Part shown: positions 1 to 7,750 of the stretch, one piece after another
Numbering within the stretch: the stretch's first letter is position 1
Layout: every line of letters begins with the position of its first letter
DNA from: Bartonella sp. AU55XJBT
GTDB lineage: Bacteria; Pseudomonadota; Alphaproteobacteria; Rhizobiales; Rhizobiaceae
Length of the DNA: 64,000 nucleotides
NCBI RefSeq assembly: GCF_028618525.1
Contig: NZ_JAQITC010000009.1
Coordinates: 1-64,000, forward strand
Reading direction: 5' to 3'
The notes under the pieces: model-generated
What the model was told of the DNA's origin: nothing
What the model saw: only the letters and a program-made list of their open reading frames with translations
The model's database searches: none
Translations under genes and position numbers: made by a program

Positions 1-202
1 AGGTTTTAAAGACCCTTTTAAAGGTCTTTGAAGACCCTTTGAGAACCCCTTAAAAATCCTTTGAAAAAAAATAATTTGGTACAAAACCTAGTGTCAAAAT
101 ATACAAAACCCGCCGACAAGCTACAGCAAAATATACAAAACCCGCTGGCAAGCTACATACATACAGTCAAAATATACAAAACCCGCTGGCAAACTACATC
201 GG
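1..202. repeat. Short tandem repeat next to tRNA-Met
   Basis: Three imperfect copies of a 32-41 base unit begin at 95, 127 and 168. Each holds the core CAAAATATACAAAACCCGC followed by a variant of TGGCAAGCTAC. The fragment ACAAAACCTAG at 81-91 looks like a further partial copy. Positions 1-50 contain a small inverted repeat (AAAGACC / GGTCTTT) and directly repeated AAGACCCTTT blocks. The array abuts the 3' end of the minus-strand tRNA gene. I see no gene here. Confidence 0.7.
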
Positions 203-276
203 TAGCGGAGGAGGGATTTGAACCCCCGACACAAGGATTATGATTCCTCTGCTCTAACCTACTGAGCTACTCCGCC
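203..276 (-). tRNA. tRNA-Met (CAU), elongator type
   Basis: Read on the minus strand this folds into a full cloverleaf: acceptor GGCGGAG with CTCCGCT, D stem GCTC/GAGC, anticodon stem GAGGA/TCCTT around the loop ATCATAA (anticodon CAT), and T stem GGGGG/CCCTC with loop TTCAAAT. Discriminator base is A. CCA is not encoded; the sequence continues CCG. It lacks initiator-tRNA hallmarks (unpaired 1:72, three G:C pairs in the anticodon stem) and matches the Rhizobiales elongator tRNA-Met pattern. Confidence 0.93.
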
Positions 277-436
277 ACAATAAAATTATAAGTGCAAATA
301 ATTACATCTTCTGCGGATATAAGAGGTAGAATAGTGAGATGTCAAGCATCGTTTTTAAGCTTTTCTCTTGTCATTCTATTTTATCCTCGATATGTAAAAG
401 TATAATTTTATAGATAAAGTAAGGTAAGGCGTAAAA

Positions 437-1393
437 ATGGTGCCACGTGTAGCGGTTTTAGGATGCGGTTATTGGGGTGAAAACCATATACGGACACTCC
501 ACTCTCTTGGCGCTTTAGCAGCAGTTTCTGATATTAATGCTGATCGTTCTGCCAGTTTTGCAGCGATGTATGGTGTAGAGGTTGTTCCACCAGATGATCT
601 TTTCACTCATCAAAATATTGATGCACTCGTATTAGCGCTGCCACCACAATTTCATACGCAAAATGTGCTGCGTGCTGTTAAAAATGGCAAAGATGTTTTG
701 GTGGAAAAACCAATAGCCTTGAATGTTGCTGATGCTAAACGCCAAGTTCAGGAGGCTAAGGACTATGAGCGGGTTTTTATGGTGGGCCATATTTTACGTT
801 TCCATCCAGCTTTTGAAAAAATGTGTGAATTGGTGAAAAACGGGAAATTGGGGGAGGTGCGATATATTTACTCTCATCGATTAGGCTTTGGAAAATTTCA
901 CACGCACAGTGATGCTTTATGGGATCTTGTCCCTCATGATCTCTCAATGATTTTGGCATTGACAGAATGTGAACCCTCCGAAATTCGAGGTGAGGGGGCT
1001 GCCGTTGTTGATCAGATTTCTGATTTTTCTCATGTTCATATGACTTTTCCAAATGATGTGCGTAGTCATCTTTTTGCTTCACGTTTGAGCCCTTATCGTG
1101 AGAGGCGTTTAACTGTTGTTGGGACAAAGGCTATGCTCGTTTTTGATGATATGGAACCGTGGAGCCGTAAATTGGCAATGCATCATTTTGCCGTTTGGAA
1201 AGAGAATCAGGAGTGGGCTTTTAGCATGGATGAGCTAAGTTACATTGATGTTTGTGAAGATTTGCCACTTACTTGCGAATTGCGGCATTTTCTTTATTGT
1301 ATTCAAACGCGTCAATCGCCTCGTACAAATGGTGATGATGCTATTGCGGTTTTACGGATTTTAACAGCTGCTGGTGTCAATTATGATAAATAA
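437..1393 (+). CDS. Gfo/Idh/MocA-family NAD(P)-dependent oxidoreductase
   Basis: A 318-residue cytosolic oxidoreductase. The N-terminal Rossmann fold shows the dinucleotide motif GCGYWG at residues 9-14, and EKP at 91-93 carries the family lysine. A histidine in DLVPHDL (about H168) fits the catalytic site. Start ATG 437 follows an AAGG ribosome site. The next gene, a DegT aminotransferase, begins 49 bases downstream on the same strand. A 3-dehydrogenase plus DegT aminotransferase pair is the usual arrangement for making amino- or diacetamido-sugar nucleotides (WbpB/WbpE or WlbA/WlbC type), so surface-polysaccharide precursor synthesis is a reasonable inference. The actual substrate cannot be read from sequence. 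Confidence 0.88.
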   Translation: MVPRVAVLGCGYWGENHIRTLHSLGALAAVSDINADRSASFAAMYGVEVVPPDDLFTHQNIDALVLALPPQFHTQNVLRAVKNGKDVLVEKPIALNVADAKRQVQEAKDYERVFMVGHILRFHPAFEKMCELVKNGKLGEVRYIYSHRLGFGKFHTHSDALWDLVPHDLSMILALTECEPSEIRGEGAAVVDQISDFSHVHMTFPNDVRSHLFASRLSPYRERRLTVVGTKAMLVFDDMEPWSRKLAMHHFAVWKENQEWAFSMDELSYIDVCEDLPLTCELRHFLYCIQTRQSPRTNGDDAIAVLRILTAAGVNYDK

Positions 1394-1442
1394 AAGAGAT
1401 AAGTAGTGCTTTTGTATTCTTGTGATGATCAATGGAGTTAAT

Positions 1443-2561
1443 ATGCAATTCATCGACCTTGGGGCGCAGCGGGCGCGTATTGAAGATAAAATTAATTCTG
1501 CAATTGCGCATGTGGTCGCGAGTGGTCAGTATATTTTGGGGCCAAAAGTAACAGAATTTGAAGAGAAATTGGCTGAGTATCTTGGCGTTAAACATGTCAT
1601 TGCATGTGCTAATGGAACAGATGCTTTGAAGATGCCTCTTATGGCTAAAAATATTGGTCCAGGGGATGCTGTGTTTTGTCCTAGCTTTACGTTTTCGGCA
1701 ACAGCTGAAGTCGTTGCTTTGGTGGGGGCTGAGCCTGTTTTTGTGGATGTTTTACCCGATACATTTAATATTGATGTTGAAAAACTTTCTCACGCTATCG
1801 AAATGGTTAAAAAAGAAGGAAGGCTAAAGCCAAAGGCTATTATTGCTGTTGATTTATTTGGACTTCCTGCTGACTATGTGCAAATTGCTCAAGTGGCAGC
1901 AAAGGAAAATCTGTTTGTCATTGAAGATGCTGCTCAATCTATGGGTGGAAGAAGCGGTAATATGATGTGCGGTGCTTTTGGTGATGTGGCTGCCACAAGT
2001 TTTTATCCTGCAAAACCATTAGGGTGTTATGGCGATGGAGGTGCTATGATCACAAATAATGATGATTTGGCAGAACTTTTACGCTCTATTTTGTTTCATG
2101 GGAAAGGTAAAACACAATATGATAATGTACGGATTGGTATGAATTCACGTCTTGATAGTATTCAGGCTGCAATTTTACTCGAAAAGTTTGTGATTTTTGA
2201 AGATGAAATGGAAAAGCGTGGAGAAATTGCTCAACGTTATTCCAATGGGTTAAGAGATATTGTTACAGTTCCAGAAATAGGAGAAAATATTCGTTCTGCT
2301 TATGCCCAATATACGATGAAGGTAAGAGAGCGTGATAAATTAAAAGACTATCTACAAAAAAATTCCATTCCTACCATGATTTATTATAAAACTCCCTTAC
2401 ATCAACAGCTAGCTTATAAGCACTTTCCTTATGTAAAAGATTCCCTTTCTGTTTCAGAGTCTTTAGGAAAGTGTGTGTTAAGTTTACCAATGCATCCTTA
2501 CTTGACGCAAACGGATCAGGATATGGTTATCCAAAAAATAAGAGATTTTTATCACGCTTGA
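1443..2561 (+). CDS. DegT/DnrJ/EryC1-family PLP aminotransferase
   Basis: A 372-residue PLP-dependent sugar-nucleotide aminotransferase. Visible family features are the N-terminal FIDLGAQ segment, GTDAL near residue 58, the cofactor-binding EDAAQSMGG (D162, Q165) and K191 in SFYPAKPLG as the expected Schiff-base lysine. I chose ATG 1443 because GGAG lies five bases upstream and because MQFIDL is a typical family start; an in-frame GTG at 1422 is possible. Expected role is transamination of the keto-sugar made by the upstream oxidoreductase, using glutamate as amino donor. The order matches wbpB-wbpE-like cassettes, but no acetyltransferase gene follows in this window. Confidence 0.88.
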   Translation: MQFIDLGAQRARIEDKINSAIAHVVASGQYILGPKVTEFEEKLAEYLGVKHVIACANGTDALKMPLMAKNIGPGDAVFCPSFTFSATAEVVALVGAEPVFVDVLPDTFNIDVEKLSHAIEMVKKEGRLKPKAIIAVDLFGLPADYVQIAQVAAKENLFVIEDAAQSMGGRSGNMMCGAFGDVAATSFYPAKPLGCYGDGGAMITNNDDLAELLRSILFHGKGKTQYDNVRIGMNSRLDSIQAAILLEKFVIFEDEMEKRGEIAQRYSNGLRDIVTVPEIGENIRSAYAQYTMKVRERDKLKDYLQKNSIPTMIYYKTPLHQQLAYKHFPYVKDSLSVSESLGKCVLSLPMHPYLTQTDQDMVIQKIRDFYHA

Positions 2562-2887
2562 GAGTATACTTTTATCTTTAAAACTTATGGTAAAAGCTTT
2601 ATGGGTGGTCCATCTTAGAAGGTATTTTTTATTAGAGTATGCGATGAATATTTTAAGGTATTATTTGCCTCTAGGACTCGTGAAATGCCGTCCTTTAGGG
2701 CGCTGATGTGACAGGCAAGTGGAATCGTTAGATAAGAAGATGGATTTTTTCAAGTCGGTGTAGAGTAAGAAATTTTTTCTTTAGTTTAGCGGGAAAGTCA
2801 CGTTTAGTAAAAGGCATTTGGATTATGAGAGCTACAATGAACCTTTATTAATTTTTACTCTTCATTGAAGGTGTTGTAAGAAATAAT
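2562..2887. other. Intergenic gap, no gene seen
   Basis: The region lies between convergent genes and holds no convincing reading frame. The only structure I see is a nested dyad at about 2665-2718: TTGCCT pairs with AGGCAA, and inside it AGGAC pairs with GTCCT. It has no T-run, so it does not look like a factor-independent terminator. Confidence 0.4.
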
Positions 2888-3157
2888 TTATTTAACGGGG
2901 CTTTTAGAGGAGAGATAAGTTATTTTTTTGCGAATACGTGATGCTAAATCATTTTTGCTTTTGGATTTTTGAATCAGTGTGTTGATGGGTGATGTATGCC
3001 CTTCCTGTAGGGCTATTTGAGCGGCTAATGTTGCTGCAAGGTCTTTTGTTTCTTCACGGAGCTCTTCCAGTAGTTGGTGGTTAGCAGTCGTATCAAGCGC
3101 ATGAGTTTGGATTTTTTGTATACGTTGCTGATAATATGCGATTTTTTCACGCATCAT
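2888..3157 (-). CDS. Hypothetical small charged protein, third gene of eipA operon
   Basis: An 89-residue protein starting MMREKIAYYQQRIQ. It is rich in Lys, Glu and Gln, predicted largely helical, and has no signal peptide or membrane segment. I do not recognise the family. The start ATG at 3157 overlaps the stop of the preceding gene as ATGA (3154-3157), a strong sign of translational coupling. The same frame stays open further upstream, but that part is only a shadow of the neighbouring gene. It is the last gene of a minus-strand run beginning with eipA, so an envelope-related role is possible by context only. Confidence 0.65.
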   Translation of the reverse strand: MMREKIAYYQQRIQKIQTHALDTTANHQLLEELREETKDLAATLAAQIALQEGHTSPINTLIQKSKSKNDLASRIRKKITYLSSKSPVK

Positions 3158-3534
3158 TTTTGATTTCCTTTGAAGGTGTTTGTTTTGACAATATTTTGTT
3201 TGATGACGATTGATTCTTTGGGAGAAGTGTTTTGTGCGGGGAGGTATAGCCGATAAAGTTGTTCTGTTACTTGGCTCAGGTGTATTTTTTGTTGGGCGTA
3301 TTTTTTTTGCAAAGATTCGTACTTTTGTTGGTTTTTTGCTAATTCTACAGCATGTTGTGCGCGGATAAAATCGTGGTTTGCTTGGATTTCCGTGAGTGAT
3401 AATGGAATTTGTGCACAAACATCTTTATGCGCAAAATGAACGGCTTTACGCCAAATAAGAGGGGATAAAAGCACCAGTAACCAAGAAGTGGAGGCAGCCC
3501 CAAGAATAAAAAAAAGAAACGATTGAATAAGCAT
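3154..3534 (-). CDS. Hypothetical membrane-anchored coiled-coil protein
   Basis: A 126-residue protein with one N-terminal membrane segment (about residues 5-27, rich in Phe, Leu and Ala). The rest is a hydrophilic, Gln- and Lys-rich, probably coiled-coil region containing QQKYESLQKKYAQQKIHL. I placed the start at ATG 3534, preceded by AAGGGG five bases upstream; an in-frame TTG at 3549 is less likely. It begins 27 bases after eipA ends and overlaps the next gene by four bases, so the three genes probably form one transcript. Topology suggests an inner-membrane protein with one soluble coiled coil. No family recognised. Confidence 0.65.
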   Translation of the reverse strand: MLIQSFLFFILGAASTSWLLVLLSPLIWRKAVHFAHKDVCAQIPLSLTEIQANHDFIRAQHAVELAKNQQKYESLQKKYAQQKIHLSQVTEQLYRLYLPAQNTSPKESIVIKQNIVKTNTFKGNQK

Positions 3535-3561
3535 AATACCCCTTTTCAAATAAGAAGACGT

Positions 3562-4158
3562 TTAAAACGGATTCCATGTCGGTCTAGGTGTTAATTTTAA
3601 ATATCCTATGTTGATACCAAGGCGTGCACCGATTCCTGTCCGTATTGGGATTAACAAGGTGTCATGGTATTTGAGCACATGAAAACCAACACCTGCAATT
3701 AAATAGGCCGAACCTGAAATACCACCATAGCGTCCCCATAAATTATTTATGTTCTTAAGATTGTAAACCAAGATCATGAGACGAGAACCTTGTCCACCAA
3801 AATCCCAGCCTACTGAAGGACCTTGCCAAAAAATTTTATGCTGACCATAACTTTTGGTAAAAACTTTTCCTTCGCCATAGGTTAATCCAGCAAAAAAGGC
3901 ACCGGAAGCTTCTTCTCCTAAAATATAGGCATTGGGATAGCCGTATTGTGAAAAAATATTTTGAATTGCGATCGCTAGACCACTGGTTGTTTTTCCAAAA
4001 AAAATATGACCAGAATCAATTATTTCTTGAAGTGAATAATGAGGCTCATTTTGCTCTATTGGTTTTAGTTGAGCATGTGTAGTGTTTATGGTGACGAATA
4101 AAAGGAAGATTAAAGATATAATATTTTTGTACCAGTATTTTAGCAGAGAGAGAGCCAT
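3562..4158 (-). CDS. eipA: DUF1134 envelope integrity protein EipA
   Basis: A 198-residue exported protein of the DUF1134 family, which includes Brucella EipA, a periplasmic beta-barrel-like protein needed for envelope integrity. A classical signal peptide ends near THAQ (about residue 30). The mature part has the glycine-rich family core, including GWDFGGQGSRLMILVYN and GRYGGISGSAYLIAGVG. I chose ATG 4158 because AAGGAG lies just upstream; longer in-frame starts at 4221 would bury the signal peptide. In Brucella, eipA expression is linked to CtrA. Here the gene sits beside chpT and ctrA, which fits, although I saw no clear CtrA box upstream. Confidence 0.88.
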   Translation of the reverse strand: MALSLLKYWYKNIISLIFLLFVTINTTHAQLKPIEQNEPHYSLQEIIDSGHIFFGKTTSGLAIAIQNIFSQYGYPNAYILGEEASGAFFAGLTYGEGKVFTKSYGQHKIFWQGPSVGWDFGGQGSRLMILVYNLKNINNLWGRYGGISGSAYLIAGVGFHVLKYHDTLLIPIRTGIGARLGINIGYLKLTPRPTWNPF

Positions 4159-4374
4159 AGAGTTTTCTCCTTTTATTAGTGACGAACAAAAAGATAATAT
4201 TAGGATTTTCATTCTATTCAAATAAAAAATAAGATGTAAGGTTATTTAAATTCTTGAATTTATTTCTGAAAACTTTTTAGCATGATTGTTAATGTTTTCT
4301 CTTATGCATCAGATGTTAAGAGTTTTTCTTTAAAATAAAGTTTGTTTTTTTGAATTTAGGAGTTTTCAATCGTT

Positions 4375-5013
4375 ATGACGTTCGCTATTTCTTTGAAGCC
4401 TATGGATCTTGCTGCTTTGCTTTGTAGTCGTATGTGCCATGATTTAATTTCACCTGTGGGGGCTATTCAAAATGCAATGGAGCTTTATGACGACGGAGGC
4501 GCTGAAGAAGAGGCTTTGCAATTGGTGCGTTTATCCGTTGCAAGTGCTTCTGCACGTCTACAATTTGCGCGATTGGCTTTTGGTTTTGCTGGTGCAAGTG
4601 GAGGACAAATAGAGACACGTGCCGCAGAGCAGGTTGCGCAGCAATATATGCTGCAAGAAAAAGCAACTTTAAAATGGCAGGCTCCCTCTCTTTTGTTACA
4701 AAAAGATGAAGTTAAACTTTTGCTTAATTTGTTATTGATTGCAAATGCAACAGTTTCTCGTGGCGGTGAAATTGTTGTTATGGTTATGCAAGAGGGGAAT
4801 AAACGTTCTTTTCAATTTGAGATTTTTGGTAAAACTCTCCGTATTCCTCCTTATTTTCTTGCGTTATATCATGGAGAAGCTCAAGAAGAGCTTATTGATG
4901 CACATGTCATCCAATTTTATTACACAATGTTACTTGCTGAAGTGACAGAGATGAAAATAAATATTGATGAACGGGATCATTGTATTGTTTTAGAAAGTGT
5001 GAAAAAGCTTTGA
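4375..5013 (+). CDS. chpT: Histidine phosphotransferase ChpT
   Basis: A 212-residue phosphotransferase that passes phosphate from the CckA hybrid kinase to CtrA and CpdR in alphaproteobacterial cell-cycle control. The phosphoacceptor is H22 in SRMCHDLISPVGAI, the diagnostic ChpT motif on the first helix of the dimerisation bundle. The C-terminal half resembles a degenerate HATPase domain. Length is normal for the family. AGGAG lies about 13 bases before the ATG, rather far. It converges on ctrA with a shared terminator between, so the relay gene and its target regulator are neighbours here. Confidence 0.93.
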   Translation: MTFAISLKPMDLAALLCSRMCHDLISPVGAIQNAMELYDDGGAEEEALQLVRLSVASASARLQFARLAFGFAGASGGQIETRAAEQVAQQYMLQEKATLKWQAPSLLLQKDEVKLLLNLLLIANATVSRGGEIVVMVMQEGNKRSFQFEIFGKTLRIPPYFLALYHGEAQEELIDAHVIQFYYTMLLAEVTEMKINIDERDHCIVLESVKKL

Positions 5014-5184
5014 ATAAGAAAGAAGCGCTTAAGCCGTATTGGGGAAAAAGAAACTTCGATTAGATTTACAAGCGATAAGATTATATTTGTGAGTAGAGTG
5101 TATTATTTCTTAAGCTTTAAGCGCTTTCCGTATGAGACTTTTTGTTTGTGAGTTTTTTATTTGCAACAGAGAAAAATCTGGAGA

Positions 5185-5215
5185 AAAATCTCGGCCCGCT
5201 ACACTCCGAGATTTT
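5185..5215. terminator. Bidirectional terminator between chpT and ctrA
   Basis: AAAATCTCGG (5185-5194) pairs perfectly with CCGAGATTTT (5206-5215) around an 11-base loop. The A/T flanks give a U-run on both strands, best on the minus strand for ctrA. Confidence 0.8.
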
Positions 5216-5235
5216 ACAATGTGTATTTTCACTGC

Positions 5236-5937
5236 TTAAGCGGTTTTTCGTACGTTCTCTTCAACTGGATCACGCAAGACATAACCACGTCCCCAAACGG
5301 TATCAATGTAGTTTACATTAGAAGAGACTGCTTCCAATTTTTTCCGTAATTTACAGATAAAAACATCGATAATTTTTAGTTCTGGTTCATCCATTCCACC
5401 ATAGAGATGATTGAGAAACATTTCCTTGGTAAGTGTTGTGCCTTTGCGCAAAGAGAGAAGCTCTAACATTTGGTACTCTTTACCGGTTAAATGAACAGGA
5501 CGTCCTGCAACTTCGACAGTTTTTGCGTCAAGATTAACGGTGAGATCACCGGTGACAATAACTGATTGTGCATGTCCTTTAGAACGACGAACAACTGCAT
5601 GAATACGCGCAATGAGTTCATCCTTATGAAAAGGTTTTGTCATATAGTCGTCTGCCCCAGAACCAAAACCACGAACCTTGTCCTCAATGGCATTCATACC
5701 GGAAAGGATAAGGACAGGCGTTTTTATTTTTGCTAACCTTAGAGTTCGTAAGACATCGTACCCTGACATATCGGGCAAATTTAGATCAAGCAAAATGATA
5801 TCATAATCATAGAGTTTTCCTAAATCGATGCCTTCTTCACCAAGATCAGTGATATAAACATTAAAATTGGCTGACTTTAGCATCAACTCAATGCTTTGAG
5901 TAACCGCTCTATCATCTTCAATTAATAATACGCGCAT
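5236..5937 (-). CDS. ctrA: Cell-cycle response regulator CtrA
   Basis: A 233-residue OmpR-type response regulator. The receiver domain (about 1-120) has the acidic pair D8-D9, phosphoacceptor D51 in LLDLNLPD, and K104-type KPF at TKPFHKDEL. The winged-helix domain occupies about 130-225 and ends in the conserved [13 protein letters not shown]. Length and sequence are typical of Rhizobiales CtrA, the essential master regulator of cell-cycle genes that is phosphorylated through CckA-ChpT. GAGGG precedes the ATG. The leader carries a hairpin whose loop holds a GANTC methylation site (see 5955-5978). Confidence 0.97.
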   Translation of the reverse strand: MRVLLIEDDRAVTQSIELMLKSANFNVYITDLGEEGIDLGKLYDYDIILLDLNLPDMSGYDVLRTLRLAKIKTPVLILSGMNAIEDKVRGFGSGADDYMTKPFHKDELIARIHAVVRRSKGHAQSVIVTGDLTVNLDAKTVEVAGRPVHLTGKEYQMLELLSLRKGTTLTKEMFLNHLYGGMDEPELKIIDVFICKLRKKLEAVSSNVNYIDTVWGRGYVLRDPVEENVRKTA

Positions 5938-5954
5938 TTTAGATCCCTCACTTC

Positions 5955-5978
5955 GCTCCTTGACGAATCACAAGGAGC
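5955..5978 (-). promoter_or_regulatory. ctrA leader hairpin with GANTC in its loop
   Basis: GCTCCTTG pairs perfectly with CAAGGAGC around an 8-base loop that, read on the minus strand, contains GATTC. The hairpin ends 18 bases before the ctrA start codon. Its 3' arm contains AAGGAG, a strong Shine-Dalgarno-like sequence masked by CTCCTT in the 5' arm. The likely working site, GAGGG, lies closer to the ATG. GANTC is the CcrM methylation sequence, and ctrA promoters in this class are known to be methylation-sensitive. Function here is inferred. Confidence 0.55.
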
Positions 5979-6502
5979 ATTTCTATTTTATAAACAGTTG
6001 GTAAAACCACTGTTGATAAAAACAATTCATGAAATTAAACACTTAGCAATAAAGCGTTTATAAATATTTCAGTAGTACGCGTAACAATCACTACCAAATT
6101 CCCCACTATCCATGATAGTGGTTAACAAAATATTTTTATTTTTGAAAGAGGCTACAAAATTATTTTAAAAAAAATCGCGTATTTTTTCACATAATAAGAA
6201 ATGAAGGGCTTTTCCTATAAACTTTAATCTAAAAAAATCTTTTAAAAAAAGTCTTATAAATTACTTTTTTACAATTTCAGTGTTTATTTACGGAGCTTTA
6301 AACCTCTTCATTTTATAGTGGAAGGGAAAAATAAAGAAATAGTTATGGCTCTTTAAAGAAGGTTGTGTTTGCAGATGCTTTAAGGAAGGGCGGAGTTATA
6401 GTCTCATTAATGGACTGTTTTTTCGGCTAGACATATAACTAAAACGATATGAATTGAGTATGAATGCGCGTTTTGAGTTGGCACAATCAAGGAGTAGTGA
6501 GT
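5979..6502. promoter_or_regulatory. ctrA / fliJ-like divergent upstream region
   Basis: A long AT-rich promoter region between divergent genes with no reading frame of interest. It contains a perfect dyad at 6103-6121, CCACTATC-CAT-GATAGTGG, and a related half-site ACCACTGTTGATA near 6006. I looked for the CtrA box TTAA-N7-TTAA and found only poor matches. A repressor or activator site is plausible; its identity is unknown. Confidence 0.45.
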
Positions 6503-6898
6503 ATGAAGCCACGGGAAAATATGGTGCGATTGAGAATGTTTCAAGTGCGTGGAAAGCGCCGTGAAATTGCACAGCTTGAGATGATGATCACAGAATTTGA
6601 ACGAATGGTGTTAGAATTGGAAGCACAGATTTCTCATGAAGAACGTAAATCTGGAAACAATGATGTTCACCATTTTGCTTATTCTGCTTTTGCACGTGCT
6701 GCTCGACAAAGACGTGATAATTTGATCAATTCCATTCGTGATTTACAGCTTCAAAAAACAAATGCTGAAATTGCTCTTCATGAAGCGCATACAGAGCTGC
6801 AACATGCACAGCTTTTGGAAGCACGTGAAAAAAAGACTGCTGCCGATGATGTGGATGATGAAGGTATTTTGATTCAATCAAATTCAATGGTTGGCTAA
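6503..6898 (+). CDS. FliJ-like coiled-coil protein beside ctrA
   Basis: A 131-residue, highly charged, helical protein starting MKPRENMVRLRMFQVRGKRREIAQLEMMI. It resembles the FliJ-like proteins found beside ctrA in many Rhizobiales, small coiled-coil escorts of the flagellar export apparatus. ATG 6503 is chosen because GGAG lies eight bases upstream; an upstream in-frame start at 6464 lacks support. No other flagellar gene occurs in this window. If the strain lacks flagella, as several Bartonella lineages do, the protein may now serve another purpose. It is followed by a strong shared terminator and the convergent sciP. Confidence 0.7.
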   Translation: MKPRENMVRLRMFQVRGKRREIAQLEMMITEFERMVLELEAQISHEERKSGNNDVHHFAYSAFARAARQRRDNLINSIRDLQLQKTNAEIALHEAHTELQHAQLLEAREKKTAADDVDDEGILIQSNSMVG

Positions 6899-6969
6899 TT
6901 CAATGAATGAGTAATCAAAATAATTATTGAAAAAGCAATTCTTTCAGATTTATCTATTGAAAATAATAT

Positions 6970-7006
6970 AAAAACAGCCAAACTTAGTAAAAGTTTGGCT
7001 GTTTTT
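6970..7006. terminator. Bidirectional terminator between fliJ-like gene and sciP
   Basis: A perfect 16-base inverted repeat, AAAAACAGCCAAACTT at 6970-6985 and its complement at 6991-7006, with a 5-base loop. A- and T-tracts at the ends serve both convergent genes. Confidence 0.93.
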
Positions 7007-7046
7007 ATAAAGTGCTTTATGTTATCAAACCATGATCAATGGCAAT

Positions 7047-7322
7047 TTAATGCCTGTAATGTTGAATCTTGGTCGTTCGTAATCCCGCTAAGCCGTGTTC
7101 ATCGATCAAACTTTGCCATGAAAGAAATTCTTCCACAGTCAAAGTATAACGATGACACGCTTCGTCAAGACTTAACAATCCGCCTCTGACAGCCGCAACA
7201 ACTTCAGCTTTGCGACGAATCACCCAGCGCCGTGTTGTTTGTGGCGGTAGGTCGGCAATTGTAAGTGGACTTCCATCTGGCCCAATAACATATTTCATTT
7301 GTGTTTTTATCAAATTGGTCAT
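7047..7322 (-). CDS. sciP: CtrA inhibitory protein SciP (DUF1153)
   Basis: A 91-residue DNA-binding protein of the DUF1153 family. In Caulobacter SciP binds CtrA-activated promoters and blocks CtrA transcription late in the cycle. The conserved helix-turn-helix body is intact: KYVIGPDGSPLTIADLPP, then RRWVIRRKAEVVAAVRGGLLSLDEACHRY. GAGG is seven bases before the ATG at 7322. A GANTC site (7352-7356) lies about 30 bases upstream, almost the same spacing as in ctrA. Its closeness to chpT and ctrA places relay, regulator and anti-regulator within 3 kb. Confidence 0.93.
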   Translation of the reverse strand: MTNLIKTQMKYVIGPDGSPLTIADLPPQTTRRWVIRRKAEVVAAVRGGLLSLDEACHRYTLTVEEFLSWQSLIDEHGLAGLRTTKIQHYRH

Positions 7323-7750
7323 TCGTATCCTCTACCTCTCGTCAAGGATTTGATTCGTTTATAGAGTATGAAATTTAAAAAAGAGCTAAACGCGCTGAAA
7401 GAAAAAATTAATAAAGTGATTGAGCGGGTAAAAAGGGGCTTAAGCGAACTGTGTAGAAGCGCCTCTTGCAACATTTTGCCAGATTGGAAAAAAGAGAAAA
7501 AATTTTCCCTCAATGATTTTTCTAACTGATTTCCCCCAAGTGATGACCATCGTGCCTTATTTCTATCACTCTTTTTTATTTACAGCTGCTTTTAAGAAAA
7601 TGATGCTACGGTTGTGGAAAGGATGAAAAAACAATATAAAGGCAATCAATAGCATAAAAGTTGCAATAGCATAAAAGTGGTGAAGAAGCGCATATAAGAA
7701 TGTTAACATATGGGTATCCATTAATAGAGTACTAAATAGAGAATGAATAC
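7323..7750. other. sciP / mnmA divergent intergenic region
   Basis: Contains the sciP promoter side with GATTC at 7352-7356 and AT-rich sequence leading to mnmA. A direct repeat of CAATAGCATAAAAG occurs near 7647 and 7664. A 64-codon minus-strand frame ending at 7319 overlaps the sciP start, but its sequence is low-complexity and I do not count it as a gene. Confidence 0.4.

Noticed and set aside
95..200. Possible CRISPR array
   Set aside because: Only three imperfect direct units with no regular spacers; unit length differs and no cas gene is near.
777..1127. Long antisense frames opposite real genes throughout (for example 777-1127, 23659-24015, 61623-61994)
   Set aside because: They are shadows of well-identified genes, have no ribosome sites and show no family resemblance.
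5938..6460. CtrA box (TTAA-N7-TTAA) upstream of ctrA
   Set aside because: Only partial matches such as TTAA followed by CTTA were found in AT-rich sequence, where chance hits are common.
7319..7513. 64-codon minus-strand frame overlapping the sciP start
   Set aside because: Low-complexity Phe/Ser/Leu sequence, no ribosome site; it overlaps the sciP start and its promoter region.
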